This document shows positions 35,266-44,864 of a DNA stretch of 64,000 nucleotides, piece after piece. A model generated the notes under the pieces. The model had not been told where the DNA came from. It saw nothing but the letters and a program-made list of their open reading frames with translations, and did no database searches. The DNA is from Candidatus Obscuribacterales bacterium. Lineage in GTDB: Bacteria > Cyanobacteriota > Vampirovibrionia > Obscuribacterales > Obscuribacteraceae. The position numbers were made by a program, and so were the translations under genes. The stretch covers positions 1-64,000 of the forward strand of contig JAGVLS010000041.1 of NCBI GenBank assembly GCA_020054205.1. Direction: 5' to 3'. How positions within the stretch are numbered: the first letter of the stretch is position 1; every line of letters begins with the position of its first letter.

Positions 35266-37956
35266 TCAGGCGCTCTTGCTTAAACTAAACTGCACCATCA
35301 AGCTTTCTTCATATCTTTGTTTAAACAAAATTGCCACTTGCAACAATTCCAAGGTTTGAGCAATTGCTTTATCACCACCATGAATCGGATTTTCCAAGAA
35401 GAATGCTCTTACCTCCGATTCAAGCTCTGGCGTTGCTAATTCAACCACCGCTTCGCACATATAGACAATACGACTGGGAGGATAAAGACTAACAATGGCT
35501 TGCCAATTATTTTTGATAAAATCCCAAGTTACGTTACGAGAGACTTCATTCATCATCGTACGAGCAATAACCATTGGTGCATCTTGAGTACGAATGGCAT
35601 TTGGATCAATGCAAGAAACTAATGTTCTTTGCAATAATTCTAGGTCGTTGAATTCGCTGAGAGCACGCAAATAGCGTTGGCGCTCTTGTGGAGGAAGATC
35701 TGGTGCTTGCGCTAAGGCAGCAAATTCATCATACTGTGCTTTGCTGCCACGGTAAGCAACAATAGAAAGTATTGCCGTACAAACATCTCCATCGAGATTT
35801 TGAAAAGCATTTTTATCGGCATAAATAGAATTTGCTTTTTCTTGAACCTGAACATCACCGCCTAAAATAGCAAGTCCTCTAATTACACTTGCTCTAAGCT
35901 CACGCATTTGGACGGACTCAGGTTCTGATTCGTTATTACAAGTATGCCAACCAAGTTTTTCATGGAGAGGTCTTAAAAGCTGACAAACATATTGCTCAAA
36001 AGCAGGTCGATGTGACTTAGGCAAAGTACGTTTAATAGTCCTTAAAGCATCAAATATTTGTGCCCAGACATTTGGATCCGTTTCATCACTAAATAACTTA
36101 AGCATCTCAAGGAAAACTTGGTCATTAAAATTCCCAAGTCTTATGCCAGCTAAAAGACCAGCCCACATATCACTAATTATATTAGTGCGTTCAATAACAG
36201 ATAATTCTACTCTATTATCAGTCAACTTACTAAGTAATGAGTCGTCATAAAGCACACGGTAAAAACCATGACCACCAGCATTAACAATTACCCACTCTAT
36301 GTTTTCACCAATATAAACAGAGGCATTTTCTTCGCTCAACAAAAATTTCTTTTCCACTATGCCTTGCGCTGTTTTAGCACACAGCATAACAGGAATTTGC
36401 CATATCGTAGATTTAGAGTCAGAGTCAATATTGCCATAAGATAAATATTTAAATGGCGTTTGGTGAAAATGAATTGATGATGCTTCTGCAGCAACTGTGA
36501 CTAACGGAAAGCCTGGCTCCATAATCCAATTGTTCATAATTTGTCGCACAGATAAACCAGAACTTTCTTCCAAAGCATTCCACAAATCATTCGTATCTGT
36601 ATTGTCATAAGCATGACGAGCCATATAGAGAGCAATGCCTTTTTGGAAAATATCTTCGCCAAGATATTGTTCCAGCATTCTTAATACACCACCACCTTTT
36701 TCATAAGTAATATAATCAAACATGGCATCAGCTTCTTCAGGCTCTCTAACTTCAAATTCAATTGGTCGCGTGGCAAATAAAGCATCTACGCGCATAGCTG
36801 GTACGCGCTCAGTACAAGCTACCCTGTTCCACAGTTGCCAATTAGGCATGAATGCATCTGCACATTTAAATTCCATAAACGTAGCAAATGCCTCATTCAA
36901 CCAAAGTCCATGCCACCAGTGCATAGTGACTAAATCACCAAACCACATGTGGGCTATCTCGTGCATCACTACTTCGGCAATACTTTCTAATTCGCCAGCA
37001 CTAGCCTTATTTTCATCAACCAACAAACGTGCTTCACGGAAAGTGATACAAGCAAGATTTTCCATGGCGCCAGAGGCAAAATCCGGGATAGCAAGCAAAT
37101 CAAGTTTGCGTCCTCCGGGATATGGCAAACCAAAATAACGCTCGAAGTAGCAAATAGCAAAGCAAGCAGATCTAAGAGCAAATTTTGTCAGATGCTCTTT
37201 GCCAGGCACACACCAAGCTGTAATATCAACACCATTGACACATATTGGTTCTGTTTTTTGCAGGCGTCCAATAACAAAAGCAACCAAGTATGTCGACATT
37301 TTCATAGTGGTGGCAAATTCGATAAGTTTCAAGGCTTGATTGTCAACCAACATATCATGCAATTGAAACGGAAAATATTGTTTTGCCTCAAGAGCATTTA
37401 AAGGCATTTGTTTTATTGCCAGTCCGTTAGAAACCACACCAAGGCTGTGTTCCACAATAAGAGAAACTTTGAAAGTTGCTTTGAAATCTGGTTCATCAAA
37501 ACACGGGAAAGCACGGCGAGCATCAGCAGCCTCAAACTGTGTGCAAGCAATTACATGTTGCGTACCATTTTCGTCTTTATACTGGCTGCGATAAAAGCCT
37601 TTTAGCTTATCGTTCAAAATCCCTCGAAAAGCTAAAGCAATTTGCCATTTGCCTTTGCCAATTGAACCGTTAACTTTGACGTGTAATCTCTCGCGCTTAC
37701 TATCAAGTCGAATGATGCATGGCAAAGAAGTACCATCTTGACTTGTGAGGCTGACCTCATAAATTCCTAAGTCTGCCGAATTAAGAACAATTTCTTGAGT
37801 GCTTTCAAGAACATCAACATCGATTTTTACTCGGCCAACAAAATTTGCTTTATCTAAGTCAGGCATAAGAAGCAATTCATAATGCTCAGGCACAACAGTT
37901 CTTGCTAAACGATAGTTATATGCAAGTGCATCTACACTCTGATCATGCTCAGTCAT
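35266..37956 (-). CDS. M1 family aminopeptidase (first of three in tandem)
   Basis: 896 residues and the first gene of the operon. GAMENLACITFREARLLVDE near residue 295, EVVMHEIAHMWFGDLVTMHWWHGLWLNEAFATF near residue 330. It carries an insertion around residue 185 (a LPLNALEAKQYFPFQLHDML stretch) absent from the other two. No signal peptide. AAGGA lies upstream of the ATG. The promoter for the operon should lie in 37957-38612, which also serves the divergent M4 protease. Confidence 0.95.
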   Translation of the reverse strand: MTEHDQSVDALAYNYRLARTVVPEHYELLLMPDLDKANFVGRVKIDVDVLESTQEIVLNSADLGIYEVSLTSQDGTSLPCIIRLDSKRERLHVKVNGSIGKGKWQIALAFRGILNDKLKGFYRSQYKDENGTQHVIACTQFEAADARRAFPCFDEPDFKATFKVSLIVEHSLGVVSNGLAIKQMPLNALEAKQYFPFQLHDMLVDNQALKLIEFATTMKMSTYLVAFVIGRLQKTEPICVNGVDITAWCVPGKEHLTKFALRSACFAICYFERYFGLPYPGGRKLDLLAIPDFASGAMENLACITFREARLLVDENKASAGELESIAEVVMHEIAHMWFGDLVTMHWWHGLWLNEAFATFMEFKCADAFMPNWQLWNRVACTERVPAMRVDALFATRPIEFEVREPEEADAMFDYITYEKGGGVLRMLEQYLGEDIFQKGIALYMARHAYDNTDTNDLWNALEESSGLSVRQIMNNWIMEPGFPLVTVAAEASSIHFHQTPFKYLSYGNIDSDSKSTIWQIPVMLCAKTAQGIVEKKFLLSEENASVYIGENIEWVIVNAGGHGFYRVLYDDSLLSKLTDNRVELSVIERTNIISDMWAGLLAGIRLGNFNDQVFLEMLKLFSDETDPNVWAQIFDALRTIKRTLPKSHRPAFEQYVCQLLRPLHEKLGWHTCNNESEPESVQMRELRASVIRGLAILGGDVQVQEKANSIYADKNAFQNLDGDVCTAILSIVAYRGSKAQYDEFAALAQAPDLPPQERQRYLRALSEFNDLELLQRTLVSCIDPNAIRTQDAPMVIARTMMNEVSRNVTWDFIKNNWQAIVSLYPPSRIVYMCEAVVELATPELESEVRAFFLENPIHGGDKAIAQTLELLQVAILFKQRYEESLMVQFSLSKSA

Positions 37957-38612
37957 CTGAGTGTCCTTTCTTTCTGTCGTATCAAACAGATATCAAGTAG
38001 GGTCGGCTTATATGTGGCTTGGAATGCAGGTCTTAGAGAATCACTTTAGATTGAAAAGTAAATAGAGAACAGATAAAAGTACCTAAGTGATCTAATTGAA
38101 AACAATATTGACTAGTACTTAAGTATTAGATTTCTATTTCATTTTTTGAGAATCAGTACTGATTGTTGGCTCTTTTTAAATGAGTACTCTTTCAGTTTTT
38201 TTACTGATCTCTAGCGGAGCTTTGCCAACTTAGGTTTTGATTTACGATTATTGATCCTGTGCTAACAGCTAAAATCGCCTTTCTATTTGCGCCATACACT
38301 TATTAGCGCGAAGTAAATGAATTTAACTTTTTGATCTTAATCTTGTTTTTACAACAACTATTTCAGTAAGGTGTACTTATCCATCTCTGTTTTAAGTATA
38401 AGTAAGATCAACTAAACAAGTTTCAAAAACACAACCCGCACCAAATTTTTTCTATTTTCTGCTTCTTATTAGAAGTCTGTTGTGAACTGACTTTATAGAT
38501 TTATAGCTAATTTCCTCAACTCAAGTTCTGCGATGCAAAAGCAGAACTATTTTTTTGCGTTGATTTTTTATTCACACAAAAGGCTCCATACAAGCCGACA
38601 AAGGAGTTTGTC
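37957..38612. other. Long intergenic region between divergent protease operons
   Basis: No coding frame accepted. Contains a short palindrome AATCAGTACTGATT (38151-38164), a hairpin TCAGT/ACTGA around a T-run (38192-38207) nested inside GTTGGC/GCCAAC (38165-38170 with 38224-38229), and the plus-strand terminator at 38524-38556. This suggests a structured leader or a small RNA ending upstream of the M4 gene. No known RNA family recognised. Confidence 0.4.
38524..38556 (+). terminator. Intrinsic terminator upstream of the M4 protease
   Basis: AGTTCTGC (38524-38531) pairs with GCAGAACT (38541-38548) and is followed by ATTTTTTTG on the plus strand; the minus strand lacks a T-run. No annotated gene ends before it on this strand. 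It either ends an unannotated small RNA or acts as an attenuator in the M4 leader (57 bases before the ATG). Confidence 0.7.
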
Positions 38613-39704
38613 ATGTCAAAACTAATTCTTCCCAGAAATATTTCTGGTATTTTGCCTCCGTACATGTTGACGGAACTGGCGCGCAGAAATCCAACCAACC
38701 TTACTTACCTTAGAACATTGTCCATGACCCAGACATTATGGACTAAGTCACCCGCTCGTGATTTGCGCCGTCCGTTTTGGCGTTTGGTAGGTGCCTCTAG
38801 CACTGCCAAGCGAGAAGTCTACGATGCGCAAAATCGTGAAAAGCTTCCAGGCAAAAGAGCGCGCTTTGAAGACGACCCAGAAACCTCTGACCAGACTGTC
38901 AACAATGCTTATGACTATTCTGGTATCGTGCGTGATTTCTTATGGAATGTTCATAATCGCAACGGTATTAACGCTAACGGCATGGTCTTCAGAGTAACTG
39001 TTCATTATGGTGATGGGTTTGGCAATGCTTTCTGGGATGGATCTCAATTTACTGCCGGTGATGGTGATGGCAAGGTGTTCTTAACTTTCGTACTGCTAGA
39101 CGTATTCGGACATGAGGTTATTCATGGTGTAACTGAATTCGAAGCCAATACTCGCTATTACGGACAAAGTGGTGCTTTGAATGAAAGTTTCTCAGACGTT
39201 GGTGGAGAAAGTATTGAACAATATCATTTGGGTCAAACAGCAGATGCTGCTGACTGGCTAGTTGGTAAAGGCATATTTACTGCCCAAGTAAACGGCAAGG
39301 CGTTGCGCAACATGATTGACCCAGGTAGCGCTTATGATGATCCAGCAATCGGTAAAGATCCACAGCCTGGTCATATGGATGAATACGTGAGGACTTCATC
39401 GGATAACGGTGGGGTTCATATCAATTCTGGTATTCCCAATAAAGCATTTGCTTTGTTTGCACAATCAGTTGGTGGTAATGCTTGGGAAGAGCCAGGCAAG
39501 ATTTGGTATGCAGCCCGCGTGCCAGCAGGCGAAGATCCATCATTTGCTCAATTTGCTCAATGCACAATGGATGCATGTACCGTGCTTTATCCAAAGCTTA
39601 AGGGAAATTTGAAGGATGCCTGGAGCAAAGTAGGCATCAAGCCATCAGCTACCGCTATCGACACGATCACCCCGGGTGCTCAAGATGATGAGGACGTTGC
39701 CTAA
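38613..39704 (+). CDS. M4-family (protealysin-like) zinc metalloprotease
   Basis: 363 residues without a signal peptide. A short N-terminal piece with ILPPYMLTELARR (about residues 13-25) resembles the small propeptide of protealysin-type enzymes. Catalytic domain: REVYDAQN, FWDGSQFTAGDGDG, HEVIH at residues 167-171 (zinc ligands and catalytic Glu), the third ligand Glu191 in GALNESFSDVGG, and NGGVHINSGIPNKAF, which carries the active-site His. All catalytic residues look intact. Intracellular or released by a non-classical route. Shine-Dalgarno AAAGGAG. G/C-richer codon choice than neighbours is visible, shared with the next gene. It ends before the terminator at 39772-39809. Confidence 0.9.
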   Translation: MSKLILPRNISGILPPYMLTELARRNPTNLTYLRTLSMTQTLWTKSPARDLRRPFWRLVGASSTAKREVYDAQNREKLPGKRARFEDDPETSDQTVNNAYDYSGIVRDFLWNVHNRNGINANGMVFRVTVHYGDGFGNAFWDGSQFTAGDGDGKVFLTFVLLDVFGHEVIHGVTEFEANTRYYGQSGALNESFSDVGGESIEQYHLGQTADAADWLVGKGIFTAQVNGKALRNMIDPGSAYDDPAIGKDPQPGHMDEYVRTSSDNGGVHINSGIPNKAFALFAQSVGGNAWEEPGKIWYAARVPAGEDPSFAQFAQCTMDACTVLYPKLKGNLKDAWSKVGIKPSATAIDTITPGAQDDEDVA

Positions 39705-39771
39705 GACAATGTCGTTTCAGATATTCAATATCTAATCTAAATCTAAAAATTTTTAGACCCACAAAAAAGAA

Positions 39772-39809
39772 AGAAAAAGCCCGGACATAAAAAGCCGGGC
39801 TTTTTCTTC
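39772..39809 (+). terminator. Intrinsic terminator between the M4 protease and the putative gluzincin gene
   Basis: A 13-bp stem, AGAAAAAGCCCGG (39772-39784) with CCGGGCTTTTTCT (39795-39807), loop of 10. It ends 15 bases before the next ATG and only just upstream of that gene's GGAG. Transcription of the second gene therefore depends on readthrough, or the hairpin is an attenuator or mRNA stabiliser. Confidence 0.85.
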
Positions 39810-39822
39810 AGGAGAAAACAGA

Positions 39823-41997
39823 ATGAAAAAGTCTACTACTAGTGCAACTGCGATCAAGCTTGCACCTATGCCAGAACATCTGGGAGAAATGCCGTATCTA
39901 GGTCATAAGTATGGACTTGGGCGTGAATCTACTCATCACCGTAGATCGAGTGCCTCACAAGTAGCGCGCTCTGCTTCTGAGAAATTACCCAATTATCCTC
40001 CATTGCCAACAATTGGAGAACTGGTTAGCTTTGGTGTGCGCCCCCATTTGGGATTGCAATTGAACGAAGGCGATTTTGGTGAATGCGATCAACATCATCA
40101 CGAAGGCGGCTGTCGTAATCGCTTAGTCGTGTTGGCTGGACACGGTAAAAACGATTACCCTTTGCCGAATGTAGATACGGCTGTCCGCAAGACGCTTGAG
40201 TATATTGATCACCAGCAAAAACTTGCCGAGCAAATTAGAGCCGCTCGGCGTTTTCTGGCGCAACGACAAAGTGCAAGGCGTCGTCATGGTTTCAGTCCAC
40301 AGCATGTTCATGATAAATCAAAGGGATCTTTAAGTGAGCTTGCTATTGTCCAAAGTTTGATTCCACAACTTGGTGGAATTGTCACACCAACTACTGGTTC
40401 GACACTTTATAGTGCAGCTGGTGGCTTGGAAGCAATTATGCATAAGGGTCGTTATTTTTCAGTAATTGCTGAACGTCTTGATCCTTTAAGGGGCGCTACG
40501 TTTTATGCGTCCAAGCATTATCCTGCCAAGTATCAACCAACTGTACGCAGCTTGAACCGACAAATCGGTAATGTAGAAGCATTGTACGCTGAGGCTATTC
40601 CTCGTTTGTTGTCCGCGCTGCAAGCTCGTTATCCAGATGAGCCGGAAGAAAAATTGCTTTATGTTGCCTTGAATGGACTTGATCGTCAATTAATGGAAAT
40701 TTTGTACGTGCTCTCCATCTGGACTGATGCCTTTGCACAGAGGCGAGATGGGCGATACGAACAACTTGAACTTCTGGTATTCATGGTCGAGCAAGCATTT
40801 CACTTGTTCCGCACCGGTAATGTCACAGGTGATTGTGACGCTAAGTGCCAGGAAAGACTTGGCAAGGCAGCTAAGTATCATATTGGTGATGTTTTTACCG
40901 CACGGTTTTCCAATCAAGGTCCTGCCACCATCCCTGGTGCTAAAGGACCGGTAGGTGCACACGCAATTGAAGTACCACATGATGAAGCTACGATTTTGAC
41001 CATCATGGGTCCATTATACTTCCATGAATTGCGACATGATGTATTTGCTGACATTCCGGGAATGGCAGATGAAATTACAATGGCTGCAGTAGTAGCCATT
41101 CAAAAAGCTTATCAGGAGGGTAAGCTCAAGTTTAAGTCTGAAACAATTAAGATTGGCAAGCAAACGTTTAGAACAGTTGATCTGGTCACTCAAATTAATG
41201 GACAGACTTTGAGTGAGACTGATGCAGACGTGGTAGCCATTTTGACAGAAGGTCCTGCTTTCATGTATTCAATGTTAGCTTCATTTGCTGCATTCAATGC
41301 GAAAGGTCGCGGGGTCTTTGAACCAAAACGTCTTTTGCGTCCTTATTCACATTATGTCATTGGTGAAGAGGGCGAACTTATTTTTGAACCACATATGCCT
41401 GACTTTGCTCGCGCTTATGTGGTAGCAGCAGCCTTAGATCTAATCGGATGTCCGGCAGAAGCAGCTGAATGCCGCGCCCTTGCCACGCAAGCAGCTGGTA
41501 CGCCAACTCCGACTAAGATTAGCTGGCACAATGCTGATAGCGAGAGCAAGTTTAAGTTTGCCATTGAAGTTCCATTAGATGATCTTTTGGCTGCAGCTCC
41601 ATTTGTCGTGGACGCCATTGTCAACACGCCACTTGAATCATTGGGTGGCAGAAAGACAAGCGATCACATCAATTGGAATCCACATCGCCAAGAAAAGGTT
41701 GATGCTTTAGCAGAAGTTTTGATGGAAGGTAAGTCTCAGATTCCGGCAGATATGGGTGATGTTTATGGCACCACCGTAGCTGCTGCGGCTATCACGGCTT
41801 ACTGGGGCTTGTGCAAGTCTGGCACAAATCCAATTCTTGCTGCTGAAAAGATTGTTGACCCAGCTGCACGTTTGATGCTCCTGGAAGTGCGTAAGCGTTT
41901 TCCCGATCCTGATCCGACAGTACCAGCAACAGTTGAATCAGTGGCGCCGAGTGCTTCTTCTGTTGCACCTGTTGCTAGCGAGGGCAGCAAAACTTAA
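39823..41997 (+). CDS. Putative novel gluzincin-type metallopeptidase (HExxH, ExxAD)
   Basis: 724 residues, family not recognised, no signal peptide. Residues 401-405 are HELRH (YFHELRHDVFAD), and 60 residues later comes ETDAD (465-469) in an ETDADVVAILTEGPAFM helix. HExxH plus a downstream ExxAD helix is the arrangement of several gluzincin peptidases such as M48, so a zinc peptidase is plausible. The N-terminal 150 residues are basic and His-rich with QxxAxxARRFLAQRQSARRRHG; the C-terminal tail (about 690-724) is Pro/Ala/Ser-rich and may be a linker or anchor. Codon choice is G/C-rich like the M4 gene before it. GGAG precedes the ATG. Zinc binding is inferred only. Confidence 0.55.
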   Translation: MKKSTTSATAIKLAPMPEHLGEMPYLGHKYGLGRESTHHRRSSASQVARSASEKLPNYPPLPTIGELVSFGVRPHLGLQLNEGDFGECDQHHHEGGCRNRLVVLAGHGKNDYPLPNVDTAVRKTLEYIDHQQKLAEQIRAARRFLAQRQSARRRHGFSPQHVHDKSKGSLSELAIVQSLIPQLGGIVTPTTGSTLYSAAGGLEAIMHKGRYFSVIAERLDPLRGATFYASKHYPAKYQPTVRSLNRQIGNVEALYAEAIPRLLSALQARYPDEPEEKLLYVALNGLDRQLMEILYVLSIWTDAFAQRRDGRYEQLELLVFMVEQAFHLFRTGNVTGDCDAKCQERLGKAAKYHIGDVFTARFSNQGPATIPGAKGPVGAHAIEVPHDEATILTIMGPLYFHELRHDVFADIPGMADEITMAAVVAIQKAYQEGKLKFKSETIKIGKQTFRTVDLVTQINGQTLSETDADVVAILTEGPAFMYSMLASFAAFNAKGRGVFEPKRLLRPYSHYVIGEEGELIFEPHMPDFARAYVVAAALDLIGCPAEAAECRALATQAAGTPTPTKISWHNADSESKFKFAIEVPLDDLLAAAPFVVDAIVNTPLESLGGRKTSDHINWNPHRQEKVDALAEVLMEGKSQIPADMGDVYGTTVAAAAITAYWGLCKSGTNPILAAEKIVDPAARLMLLEVRKRFPDPDPTVPATVESVAPSASSVAPVASEGSKT

Positions 41998-42056
41998 ATC
42001 GTAAACGTTGAATAAAGTATCAGTACTTTAGTTTTGATCTCATTGTCAGTGTTAAG

Positions 42057-42110
42057 CGGGCGGATGAGCAAGGTGTAGAAACCTTAGCTTTTCCGCCCGT
42101 TTTCTCCTTT
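42057..42110 (+). terminator. Intrinsic terminator of the gluzincin-like gene
   Basis: CGGGCGGA (42057-42064) pairs with TCCGCCCG (42092-42099) around an inner AAGGT/ACCTT hairpin, followed by TTTTCTCCTTTTT. Lies 60 bases after the stop at 41997. Confidence 0.8.
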
Positions 42111-42540
42111 TTACTTTTTTCCAGCCAAAATACTATATTTTATAGCAATATCAGATCTCGAGATCCGATATTTTCTGTTGATGCCAGTAACTCACACTTA
42201 CAAACACCAGCAAAAGCAAGACAGCATGTCAAGGAATGCTAATTGCGCGAGTTTAGTTTACAAAAAACTTTTAGTTTAAAGTTAGCTTAGAGTAATGATT
42301 TCATCTAGGCAAATAGAGCTAAATCAAGCCAGCTCAAGGGATATAAAAGGAAAACTGATAATGATCAGATATGAAGACTACCTCACTTCTGTTGATTACT
42401 ATATCTTTTTATAGCTAAATTACATTGCTTCTTTCTTTACTTTTCAAAGAGATATATAAACCAAGTCCAACCAGTCAATTAGTTCACCTTCCAGACCATG
42501 CATTATTACAAATTGCTTTCATGCCGAAAGAGGTAGTTTT
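42111..42540. other. Intergenic region with a near-perfect 26-bp palindrome
   Basis: About 430 bases after the terminator and before the oxygenase gene. AATATCAGATCTC (42147-42159) and its mirror (42160-42172) form a palindrome with one mismatch followed by TTTTCTG; it may be an operator or a weak terminator. A 10-base GATTGA-type sequence gives no frame. Apart from this and a probable Shine-Dalgarno sequence (AAAGAGG) before the oxygenase start, nothing is seen. Confidence 0.4.
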
Positions 42541-43443
42541 ATGCTTTCCACCCAAGTACAAGTGATTGATTTATTTGAGCCAAACAAAAATAAGCTTGCA
42601 GCTCAAATAAATGCAGCTTGTACTGATTGTGGTTATTTCCTTTTGGTAAATCACCAGGTTCCAGTTAGTTTGCAGAAAGCTACTCGCCAAGCAGCAAAAC
42701 GTTTTTTCAAATTGCCATCTACTGAAAAAGCAAATTATGCTATGAACTTGCAATATCCCTATGGCTATTTGGCATTAGGGAAAGAAATTTTGGCAAAAAC
42801 TTCCAAGAGTGCTGGTGATTCTAAAGAGTCATTTACTATCGGACCTTATGACCCTCGAGCTGGCAAACCAGAACCAATATTCCCTAAAATCCCTAATGAT
42901 TTAGAGGAGTATTTTCACCAGTATTATCAAGCTATGGAACGAGTATCGAATAGGCTACTGCATGGATTTGCTTTAGCATTAGGGCTAAGTCCTAATTGGT
43001 TTAAACAAAAAACCAATCGCCATACAAGTGCTTTAAGAGCGCTGAATTATCCAGTAAGCGCGCAGCCTAAACAATCTAGTCGATGCAGCAAACACACAGA
43101 TTATGGAACATTCACCATTATCAATTCTGATGTTGCTGGCTTGCAAGTATGTAATAACGATGGCAACTGGGTGGATATTCCCCAGATGAAAAATGCTCTG
43201 GTAGTTCTTGTTGCTGACTTATTACAAATGTGGACAAATGATAAATGGCGAAGCGCACTGCATAGAGTTGTTGATGCAAACACAGAAAGATTATCGCTAG
43301 CATTTTTCCATAATCCAAACGATGATGCATCAATAGACTGCATTTACAAATGCGTTGATGCTAAACACCCGGCAAAATATGAACCAATAAAAGCAGGGAA
43401 ATATTTAGCTGAGCGTCACGCCAAAAGTACAATGTTGCAATAA
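42541..43443 (+). CDS. 2-oxoglutarate/Fe(II)-dependent oxygenase, isopenicillin N synthase-like
   Basis: 300 residues. N-terminal DIOX_N-like region (VIDLFEPN...CGYFLLVNHQVP...FFKLPSTEKANY) and C-terminal catalytic jelly roll. The iron ligands are His185 and Asp187 (KHTDYGTFTI) and His241 (SALHRVV); the 2-oxoglutarate-binding Arg is about residue 251 in ERLSLAFF. Family members oxidise gibberellins, ethylene precursors, antibiotic intermediates and other small molecules; the substrate is not inferable here. It stands alone, with a gap before the lipoprotein genes. Confidence 0.88.
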   Translation: MLSTQVQVIDLFEPNKNKLAAQINAACTDCGYFLLVNHQVPVSLQKATRQAAKRFFKLPSTEKANYAMNLQYPYGYLALGKEILAKTSKSAGDSKESFTIGPYDPRAGKPEPIFPKIPNDLEEYFHQYYQAMERVSNRLLHGFALALGLSPNWFKQKTNRHTSALRALNYPVSAQPKQSSRCSKHTDYGTFTIINSDVAGLQVCNNDGNWVDIPQMKNALVVLVADLLQMWTNDKWRSALHRVVDANTERLSLAFFHNPNDDASIDCIYKCVDAKHPAKYEPIKAGKYLAERHAKSTMLQ

Positions 43444-43500
43444 GCTTGGTACAACAACACAATAATTTATTAATATCACAGCCAGATGGAGGCACTGACC

Positions 43501-44814
43501 ATGTGCAAAAAGCTGAGACATGCTTGGGAAAGTTTTGTAATGCTATCAATTGGCGTATTTATGTTGGCAATGACAGGTTGTTCTCCAAAAACTGATTTGC
43601 CACCACAAAACACGCCTAAACAAGAAACAAACAAAAAAGACGAGCTACAATCAACAGTAGAAATTTTGTCAGAAAATCCTAGCGCACATAGTCGCAAAAT
43701 ATTCACCAGTTTAAGCGGCAGCGTTGCAGAAATTCATACGCTATATAAAAATGGTGATACTGGCATTCAGTATTTAGACCAGTTGACAGAATTGCCTAAA
43801 GAATGCAAAGAATTGTTCTCTGATGGCAAATTGAAAAGCCATGTTGTCTACGATAAAGACGGAAAAACCGTTCTCAAAGGCGAGCTCTATCGCCCTGATG
43901 GATCATTGCGACATACTCGCGAACGCCTTAGCCAGGGGAATTATAAGACAAGTTATTTTTTGCCAAACGCTAAATATCCGTTTCGCACAGACGAACCTAT
44001 AGGTGATGGCGTTGTAGAAAGAACAATATTGCGCACCGATGGCAGTCTCTGGGCAAAAGTAACTATTCGTACCATTAAAAACCCAGCCCTGCCCGAAAAT
44101 ATGCCTCAGCGACAAGCAATTGAGCAGTCCATATATTTCACGGCACAGAGCAAGATAGAACGTAAAGTAATTTATGCTCCTCCACTTAATCATTACACTC
44201 CTGGTGAGCCAGGTCCAGGACCTGCAATTGCTGAATGGTATAGAGAAGACGGCACAATAGAATTTGTTCAAACTTGGACAGCAAATGATTTTTATTCTCT
44301 GGACTCTGTTCAAGAATATGAAGCTGATGGCAAAACAATTAAACGTTTAATTGAAATAAGCGAAATTGAAGTTCCGCCCACAGCGCAAGACTTAGCAGAT
44401 GGTCGCCTATACCCCGTGCGCCTTGTTCAACCGAGAAAAGTAATTGGTTATAAAAATGGCGTTGAGATATACACAAAAGATCTGGTACGTGATGATGTAT
44501 ACAATGTAAATTTGGAATATAATCCAGACTTGCAAGTACTAAATCCCGAATTTGCTTCGGTGAATCCCGTAATACGCAACCGGAATTTAATGCCTGAGAG
44601 AGTTTTTGAAAATATGCCTGTACTTCTTGAAGATAAGTCTGCAGACAAAGTGTATGAACATTTTGATCTAAAGCCATTTCAATTTCCTCGTGATCCAGGA
44701 CTAGATACGGCAGCCATGGACCTTATGACTGACTTCATGGATAGAAATTATTATGGACAACCAATGCCAGTCTATGACCCTTGCCGCACTTGGTATAGCA
44801 CTGTTGTCTTTTAA
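43501..44814 (+). CDS. DGT-repeat lipoprotein
   Basis: 437 residues. ATG 43501 is chosen because GGAGG (43488-43492) lies 8 bases before it; the earlier ATG overlaps the Shine-Dalgarno itself. The signal peptide ends in a lipobox, LAMTGC. The mature protein is hydrophilic with repeats of the form YDKDGKTVLKGELYRPDGSL and EADGKTI (MORN/YwqK-like beta-hairpins) spaced about 20-30 residues. Probably anchored to the outer or inner membrane and facing the periplasm. Forms a tandem pair with the next lipoprotein. Confidence 0.65.
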   Translation: MCKKLRHAWESFVMLSIGVFMLAMTGCSPKTDLPPQNTPKQETNKKDELQSTVEILSENPSAHSRKIFTSLSGSVAEIHTLYKNGDTGIQYLDQLTELPKECKELFSDGKLKSHVVYDKDGKTVLKGELYRPDGSLRHTRERLSQGNYKTSYFLPNAKYPFRTDEPIGDGVVERTILRTDGSLWAKVTIRTIKNPALPENMPQRQAIEQSIYFTAQSKIERKVIYAPPLNHYTPGEPGPGPAIAEWYREDGTIEFVQTWTANDFYSLDSVQEYEADGKTIKRLIEISEIEVPPTAQDLADGRLYPVRLVQPRKVIGYKNGVEIYTKDLVRDDVYNVNLEYNPDLQVLNPEFASVNPVIRNRNLMPERVFENMPVLLEDKSADKVYEHFDLKPFQFPRDPGLDTAAMDLMTDFMDRNYYGQPMPVYDPCRTWYSTVVF

Positions 44815-44864
44815 AATCACCAATCACAGATATTATGGTTCACAAAGAAGTCACGGAGACCACC

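Noticed and set aside
36722-37138. 138-codon plus-strand ORF
   Set aside because: Antisense to the conserved catalytic region of an M1 peptidase; no ribosome-binding site.
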